Assembly (NCBI GenBank): GCA_964544345.1
Contig: CAZJBT010000028.1
Span: forward strand, 1 to 18,782
DNA length: 18,782 nucleotides
Direction: 5' to 3'
Source: CAKTOF01 sp964544345
GTDB lineage: Bacteria; Bacillota; Clostridia; Oscillospirales; Oscillospiraceae
Shown here: positions 13,545 through 18,782 of the stretch, piece by piece
Position numbering within the stretch: the first letter of the stretch is position 1
How the letters are laid out: every line of letters starts with the position of its first letter
Notes under the pieces: generated by a model
The model's database searches: none
Told to the model about the DNA's origin: nothing
Seen by the model: the letters and a program-made list of their open reading frames with translations, nothing else
Program-made: the position numbers and the translations under genes

Positions 13545-15026
13545 ATGGATTACTTTCAGGAAATGGAACAGCGGATCCCGCACGGTGAGATCCGCACCCG
13601 CTTTGCGCCAAGCCCGACCGGCTACATGCACATCGGCAACCTGCGCACAGCGCTCTATACCTGGCTGATCGCCCGCAGTCTCGGCGGTAAATTTCTGCTG
13701 CGCATCGAAGACACTGACCAGGAGCGCTTCATCGAAGGCGCGACTGAGATCATCTACCGCACGCTCAAAACCTGCGGCTTGACCTGGGACGAAGGCCCCG
13801 ACGTGGGCGGCCCGGTCGGCCCCTACATCCAGACCGAGCGGCGCGGTATCTACGGCAAATACGCAGAGCTGCTGATCGAAAAGGGCGGCGCGTACCGCTG
13901 CTTCTGCCGTCCTGGCGAGGGCGAGGTCACGGAGACCGTCGGCACGAACACCATCAAAAAGCACAAGTGCGGCTGCCCGCGCCTGACAAAGCAGGAGATC
14001 CAGGCAAAGCTCGACTCGGGCGAGGAGTTCGTGATCCGTCAGGTCATTCCGTCAGACGGCTCGACTACATTCTCCGACGCGGTGTTCGGCGAGATCACAG
14101 TGCCAAACGCCGAGCTGGACGAGAATGTCCTCATCAAGTCTGACGGTCTGCCGACCTACAATTTCGCCAACGTCATCGACGACCACTTAATGGGCATCAC
14201 GCACGTCGTGCGCGGGTCAGAGTATCTCTCGAGCGCGCCGAAGTACAACCTGCTCTATCAGACGTTCGGCTGGGAGATCCCGATGTATGTCCACTGTTCG
14301 CCCGTCATGCGCGACAGCCAGCACAAAATGTCCAAGCGCCACGGCGACCCGTCGTTTGAGGATCTTCTTGCACTCGGCTATCTGCCCGAGGCGGTGCTCA
14401 ACTATGTCGCGCTGTGCGGCTGGAGTCCCGGCGGCGAACAGGAGATCTTCACGCTGGACGAGCTGGTGAAGGTGTTCGACTTGCGCGGCATCTCCAAATC
14501 CCCTGCCGTGTTCGATCTGGCCAAACTCAAGTGGATGAACGCCGAGTATATCAAAGCGCTCGCGCCGGAGCGCTTCTTTGAGCTGGCCGAGCCGTATTTG
14601 CGCGAGGCGATCCACTCCTCCGCCATCGACCTGCGGCAGGTTGCCGCGCTGGTACAGCCGCGCTGCGAAGTGCTGACCGACCTGGCTGAGCGCGTTGACT
14701 TCTTCGACGCATTGCCGGCCTATGATCCGGCACTGTATGTCCACAAGAAGATGAAAACGACGCAGGAGAACTCGCTGACCACGCTGCGCGAAGCGCTGCC
14801 TGTGCTCGAGGCGCTGGAGATCTGGACGAACGAAGCCATCTATGAGGCGCTGCTTGGCCTTGTCGCCCGGCTCGGCATGAAAAACGGAGTGGTGCTCTGG
14901 CCGGTGCGCGTCGCGGTGTCCGGCAAGCAATCCACCCCGGGCGGCGCGACCGAGATCGCTGCTATCCTCGGCAAGGACGAGACGCTTCGCCGCATTCGCG
15001 CAGGCATTGAGCTGCTCTCTCAGTAA
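13545..15026 (+). CDS. gltX: Glutamate-tRNA ligase
   Basis: This class I synthetase charges tRNA(Glu), and tRNA(Gln) where GatCAB is used. It is 493 aa. FAPSPTGYMHIGNLRTA (from residue 20) contains the HIGH motif. Next comes LRIEDTDQER, then a CxC...CxC zinc-type site (Cys119, 121, 142, 144), then KMSKRHG (261-267). The C-terminal anticodon-binding domain is complete (VAVSGKQSTPG). GGAGG 8 nt upstream fixes ATG 13545. Its own strong terminator follows the stop. Confidence 0.97.
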   Translation: MDYFQEMEQRIPHGEIRTRFAPSPTGYMHIGNLRTALYTWLIARSLGGKFLLRIEDTDQERFIEGATEIIYRTLKTCGLTWDEGPDVGGPVGPYIQTERRGIYGKYAELLIEKGGAYRCFCRPGEGEVTETVGTNTIKKHKCGCPRLTKQEIQAKLDSGEEFVIRQVIPSDGSTTFSDAVFGEITVPNAELDENVLIKSDGLPTYNFANVIDDHLMGITHVVRGSEYLSSAPKYNLLYQTFGWEIPMYVHCSPVMRDSQHKMSKRHGDPSFEDLLALGYLPEAVLNYVALCGWSPGGEQEIFTLDELVKVFDLRGISKSPAVFDLAKLKWMNAEYIKALAPERFFELAEPYLREAIHSSAIDLRQVAALVQPRCEVLTDLAERVDFFDALPAYDPALYVHKKMKTTQENSLTTLREALPVLEALEIWTNEAIYEALLGLVARLGMKNGVVLWPVRVAVSGKQSTPGGATEIAAILGKDETLRRIRAGIELLSQ

Positions 15027-15035
15027 AAAAGTATG

Positions 15036-15076
15036 AAAAGTGCCCGATCCGGTTCAGTTCGGATCGGGCACTTTTT
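15036..15076. terminator. Bidirectional terminator between gltX and the ABC permease gene
   Basis: A perfect 16-bp stem (AAAAGTGCCCGATCCG / CGGATCGGGCACTTTT) with an 8-nt loop has a T-run on either strand, so it can end both converging transcripts. The TAA of the leftward permease gene (15077-15075) overlaps the edge of the stem. Confidence 0.93.
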
Positions 15077-18000
15077 ATTCGATCGACTTCAGCGATTCGG
15101 CCATATTGATGCGCTCTAATTTGAAGTACAGAAAGAATGCAACGACGGCCGCAAAGACGAAGGTCAGCACAATCGAGAGCACATAGCTCAGCGGCGCGAT
15201 ATGACACTCAAAGTAAATGGCGCTGATTTTGATTTGCGCCATGACGTAGCGGTGCAGCAACACGCCGAGCGGCAGGCCGACCAGCGCACTCAGAGCCGTC
15301 AATACCATGTTCTCACGGTAAACATACGAACACGACTCGTTCGCATAAAAGCCGAGAACCTTGAGCGTCGCAATTTCGCGCTGGCGCTCCATAATGCTGA
15401 TATTGGTCAGGTTGTAGAGCACAATGAACGCCAGCGCTCCGGCACAGACGAGCACGATCAGAACGATGTAATCCAGGCTCGAGAACATGCTGTCCACGCG
15501 CTCGCGCATATCGGCATTGACCGAGACGGAAGCCACCGAATCCATGCCGAGCAGCTTCGCAGACAACTCGTGGACATCCATGCCTTCCGCCGCAGTGAGG
15601 TACGCCGTCTTGACCTCCGGCGCGCTGCCCCACTGAGCCGCACAGGTGTCCGCAGAGACAAACACGTAGTCGCCGATGTAGTTGTCAAACACTGCGCTGA
15701 CGGTGACAGTCAGGGAATTATATTCACTGTCGTGCAGCGTAATGACGTCGCCGACCGAGAGGCCGCATACATCGGCCAAACGGTAGTTGATGGCCGCCTC
15801 CCCCGCCTGCGGCCAGGAAAGCACGCCCGAATCGTCATGCAGGCTGATGAACGTGGCGAGCGGCTCCTCCGACGCGATCAGGTTGACGGTCAGCGTCTGG
15901 CCGCCCGCGGTCAGATCCATACTGCCCGCGTGGGCGTAGGCGATGCCGATGGTCTGATCGGCCAGCTCTGTCTCAAACGCCTCGCGTTCACGATCATCCG
16001 GCTCGTTCAGGAACGTTACCTGACAGTCGTACAGCTCGATCTCATCAAACTGAAAGTCAACGATGTTTTTGATGGAATCACTGATGCCGAAGCCCGTCAG
16101 CAGCAGCGCGGTACAGCCGCCGATGCCAATGATCATCATGAACATACGCTTTTTGTAGCGCATGATGTTGCGGATCGAGACCTTGTGCAGGAACGGAACG
16201 CGCTTCCAGATGAACTTTGCGCGTTCGATCAGGATGCGCTTGCCCGCCTTGGGCGACTTTGGACGGATCATCTCCGCCGGAACCTCGGCCAGCTCGCGGC
16301 GGCAGACCAGCCATGTCACCCCGAGCGCGCCGACCAGATACATCACAGTACAAATCGTAAACAGACTGAAGTCGAGCACAAACGCGATCGGCCGCTCGAT
16401 GGAATACATGATCATATAGACCTGCCAGAGCGCCAGCGGCATCAGCCATGAGCCGAGCAGGAAGCCAGCCACGCAACCGATGATGGAGGCGCTGCCGGCA
16501 TAGGCCAAATACTGTCCAATGATCGCGCCGTTGCTGTAGCCGAGTGCCTTGAGCACGCCGCTCTGCGTGCGCTGCTCGTCGACCATGCGCGTCATTGTCG
16601 TCACACATACCAGCGCGGCGACCAGAAAGAAGAACAGCGGAAATACCCGCGAGACGCCTGCGACGATGCTCGTATCGTTTTCCAGGCAGGCGTAGCCGAG
16701 GTTGGTCAAGCGATCCAGTACATAGGTCGTGGCCGGATCGATGGCATCGACCTTCTCCCAGGCGTCGTCGATCTCCGCCTGGCCGTCAGCCAGTTCTGCT
16801 TCCGCGTCCGCAAAGCCGTCGAGCGCGTCGCGCTCAGCCTGCTCATAGTCGGCAAGGCCGGTCTCGTAGTCCGTCTCGCCGTCCCGCAGCTCCTGCTCGG
16901 AATCCGCCAGCACCTGCTCGGCCTCGGCAAACTGCGCATCCGCCTCCTCACGCGAGACCGCGAGCTGCGCCAAACCGGTATCATACTGCGTCTGTGCCGC
17001 AGTAATCTGTTCGTGTATAGCGCTCAGCGAAGTCTCAGTCAGCGGGACGCCGAGCGCCGCCTCAGCCGAAGCCCAGGCTGCAGCAAATTCCTCCGCCGTC
17101 GTGCCAGACGCGGAAAGCGCCTGCTCCGCCGCACTGAGCAGCATCGCATCGCCCAGGAAAAGCGCGCTCACCAGCTCAGATGCAGAAGCAAATTCCGTGC
17201 CGAGCGCCGCGTTTAGCCCCTGCCGAAGCGACTCGCCCGCGTCATAGAGCGCACGGCACGAAGCGAGCTGCGCAGCGGAATCATCGATCTGCTGTTTTGC
17301 CGCGGCAAGCTCGGCTGCGGCATCGGCAAAACGCGCCTGCGCATCGGCGCGCTGCGTCTCCAGCTCTGTGCGGCCATCTTCCAGCGCGGCCCAGCCGTCG
17401 TCCAGCTCCCTGCGCGCAGCATCCAGCTCTTGCTTTGCATCGGCCAGCTCTGCCTCGGCATCCGCACGCTCGGCCCGATAGGTCTTCCAACCATCGTCCA
17501 GCTCTGCCTGCGCGTCGTCAATCTCCGCAATGGCGTCGCCGCGAATGGACTCATAGCGCAGCGCAGCGCGCTCAGAGAGCAGCGCTTCCACTGTCGGTTC
17601 TATCGCGTCCACTGCCGCCTCGTACTCGTCGGTATAGATCTCGCCCGATCGGGGCAGCGTGAGAAATATCTCTGTGTAGTAATCCGTTGAAAAGCCGCTT
17701 GGATCGAGATAGACGAAGCCTGTCACCGTGCCGCCGCCCAAGCTGGTCGAGCCGCGTTCAAAATTCATATAGTAAACCGAATTCGCCACGCCCACGATCG
17801 TATACGCGTCATAGGAGAATTGATCGAAGGTGTCCTCGCTGTTGTTGGGTGAGAGCACGATCTCTGTGCCGAGATCACCGGCAGAAAAGCGGTGCGCATC
17901 CACAACGCACTCGTCGCCGCGCTCCGGCAGGCGGCCGGCAATCAGATCGAGATTATTGACGCCATCAAGGAGCATATGTGCGTGCAGCGCAGCGTCCGAA

Positions 18001-18290
18001 CCACTGGAATTGATGTACAGGAGGTCGGCGCTGACTGAGCCGACGGCACGCTCTACGCCGTCAAGCGCCGCAAACGTCTCCACATCCTCCTCTGTCAGGC
18101 CAAGCGTGCTGATCAGGCGGAAGTCAAACAGGTTCAGCTCCGCGATATACTCGTCCGCCGTCTTGAGCATCGCGGTCTGCGCCACGCGCAGCCCGGCAAA
18201 GAAGCCGACGCCCAGCGCAATGATGGATAGGATCGCCAAATACCTGGCAAAGCTGCCGCGGATCTGGCGCAGAACCGATCGTTTCAGCAT
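15075..18290 (-). CDS. Large FtsX/MacB-type ABC transporter permease with coiled-coil extracellular insert
   Basis: This 1071-aa membrane subunit of an ABC exporter or mechanotransmitter has a start at ATG 18290, 7 bp after the ATPase stop; the frame from 18341 overlaps the ATPase and is rejected. Layout by residue: membrane span about 16-38; extracellular MacB-like domain about 45-250; coiled coil about 251-345; globular part 346-424; coiled coil about 425-515; membrane spans within about 549-566, 588-630 and 635-663; a second half starting with a span near 706-730; another extracellular domain; and a C-terminal FtsX domain with three spans (containing MERQREIATLKVLGF and ending MAESLKSIE). 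The first FtsX copy has the matching VLKALGYSNGAIIGQY. Substrate unknown. Confidence 0.92.
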   Translation of the reverse strand: MLKRSVLRQIRGSFARYLAILSIIALGVGFFAGLRVAQTAMLKTADEYIAELNLFDFRLISTLGLTEEDVETFAALDGVERAVGSVSADLLYINSSGSDAALHAHMLLDGVNNLDLIAGRLPERGDECVVDAHRFSAGDLGTEIVLSPNNSEDTFDQFSYDAYTIVGVANSVYYMNFERGSTSLGGGTVTGFVYLDPSGFSTDYYTEIFLTLPRSGEIYTDEYEAAVDAIEPTVEALLSERAALRYESIRGDAIAEIDDAQAELDDGWKTYRAERADAEAELADAKQELDAARRELDDGWAALEDGRTELETQRADAQARFADAAAELAAAKQQIDDSAAQLASCRALYDAGESLRQGLNAALGTEFASASELVSALFLGDAMLLSAAEQALSASGTTAEEFAAAWASAEAALGVPLTETSLSAIHEQITAAQTQYDTGLAQLAVSREEADAQFAEAEQVLADSEQELRDGETDYETGLADYEQAERDALDGFADAEAELADGQAEIDDAWEKVDAIDPATTYVLDRLTNLGYACLENDTSIVAGVSRVFPLFFFLVAALVCVTTMTRMVDEQRTQSGVLKALGYSNGAIIGQYLAYAGSASIIGCVAGFLLGSWLMPLALWQVYMIMYSIERPIAFVLDFSLFTICTVMYLVGALGVTWLVCRRELAEVPAEMIRPKSPKAGKRILIERAKFIWKRVPFLHKVSIRNIMRYKKRMFMMIIGIGGCTALLLTGFGISDSIKNIVDFQFDEIELYDCQVTFLNEPDDREREAFETELADQTIGIAYAHAGSMDLTAGGQTLTVNLIASEEPLATFISLHDDSGVLSWPQAGEAAINYRLADVCGLSVGDVITLHDSEYNSLTVTVSAVFDNYIGDYVFVSADTCAAQWGSAPEVKTAYLTAAEGMDVHELSAKLLGMDSVASVSVNADMRERVDSMFSSLDYIVLIVLVCAGALAFIVLYNLTNISIMERQREIATLKVLGFYANESCSYVYRENMVLTALSALVGLPLGVLLHRYVMAQIKISAIYFECHIAPLSYVLSIVLTFVFAAVVAFFLYFKLERINMAESLKSIE

Positions 18291-18297
18291 AAGCGCA

Positions 18298-18782
18298 TCA
18301 CCACTCGATCTGCTCAACGGGCATCGCCGTCTCGTTGACATACTGATCGGCGATGGTGCCGCTCTTGACGGAGATCACGCGGTCGGCCATTGCCGTCAGG
18401 GCGCTGTTGTGTGTGATGATGACGACCGTCATGTCGGTTTGACGGCAGGTGTCCTGCAGGAGCTTGAGGATCGCCTTGCCCGTCACATAGTCAAGCGCGC
18501 CAGTCGGCTCATCGCACAGCAGGAGCTTCGGGTTCTTGGCCAACGCGCGCGCGATGGCGACACGCTGCTGCTCGCCGCCGGAGAGCTGCGACGGGAAATT
18601 CAGCGCGCGCTCCTTCAGCCCCACCCGCTCGAGCACATCAAGCGGTTCGAGCGGATCGCGGCAGATCTGGGCGGCCAGCTCCACATTCTCGATCGCAGTC
18701 AGATTTTGGATCAGGTTATAAAACTGGAACACAAAGCCCACGTCATAGCGCCGGTAGCTCGTCAGTTCACGCTTGTTGTAGG
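18298..18782 (-). CDS. ABC transporter ATP-binding protein (MacB/LolD type), N-terminus outside window
   Basis: This is the nucleotide-binding partner of the large permease, upstream in the same unit with a 7-bp gap. The frame stays open to the window edge (first full codon at 18780), so the apparent GTG start at 18741 is internal and the Walker A loop lies beyond the window. Visible are the Q-loop (VGFVFQFYNLIQNLTA), signature LSGGEQQRVAIARAL, Walker B LLLCDEPTGALD and the H-loop VIITHN. This is the usual FtsE/MacB/LolD subfamily pattern. Confidence 0.95.
   Translation of the reverse strand, partial: YNKRELTSYRRYDVGFVFQFYNLIQNLTAIENVELAAQICRDPLEPLDVLERVGLKERALNFPSQLSGGEQQRVAIARALAKNPKLLLCDEPTGALDYVTGKAILKLLQDTCRQTDMTVVIITHNSALTAMADRVISVKSGTIADQYVNETAMPVEQIEW

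Noticed and set aside
15201..16451. Open frame of 416 codons on the plus strand opposite the ABC permease
   Set aside because: A shadow frame of a clear FtsX-type permease; there is no promoter or ribosome site, and the product looks random.

Overview
The window reads as ordinary chromosome from a GC-rich, anaerobic, Gram-positive bacterium of class Clostridia, perhaps an Oscillospiraceae relative. The grounds are a single-chain pyruvate:ferredoxin oxidoreductase, a ferredoxin-tailed aldo/keto reductase, strong AGGAGG-type ribosome sites, TagO/MnaA-type wall-polymer genes, and a set of small orphan proteins of a kind I associate with gut clostridia. The taxonomic placement is inference. Both window edges cut genes: nifJ lacks its 5' part, and the ABC ATPase at the right edge lacks its N-terminus. 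No rRNA, tRNA, CRISPR array, insertion sequence or phage gene was seen.

Layout: (1) 1-2142 (+) is the C-terminal part of PFOR, closed by a strong terminator. (2) 2422-3610 (-) is a tightly packed unit: a 38-aa orphan, truA and a cysteine-free ArsC/Spx-fold protein, joined by stop/start overlaps. (3) 3677-4591 (-) is a monoacylglycerol-lipase-like hydrolase, divergent from glpK (4677-6203, +), which is translationally coupled to a 4Fe-4S aldo/keto reductase (6200-7303, +). Lipase and glycerol kinase could form a lipid-glycerol salvage pair. (4) 7304-7578 holds a terminator and promoter region, followed by a 62-aa tail-anchored protein (+) that converges with a metallophosphoesterase (7771-8241, -). 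(5) 8304-9274 (+) is a compact cluster of three small proteins of unknown function. (6) 9263-13412 (-) is a probable operon trpS - tagO - mnaA - membrane-anchored orphan, divergent from gltX (13545-15026, +), with good sigma-A-type promoters back to back. (7) 15075-18782 (-) is an ABC exporter pair: a 1071-aa FtsX-type permease with a long coiled-coil extracellular insert, and its ATPase.

No spectacular new system stands out. The best leads are the three-gene small-protein cluster (8304-9274) and an 18-bp imperfect palindrome that occurs twice. Each copy lies exactly 10 bp upstream of a -10-like hexamer and in front of a small orphan gene (near 3660 and 7525). The cysteine-free ArsC-fold protein and the divergent lipase/glpK arrangement come next.
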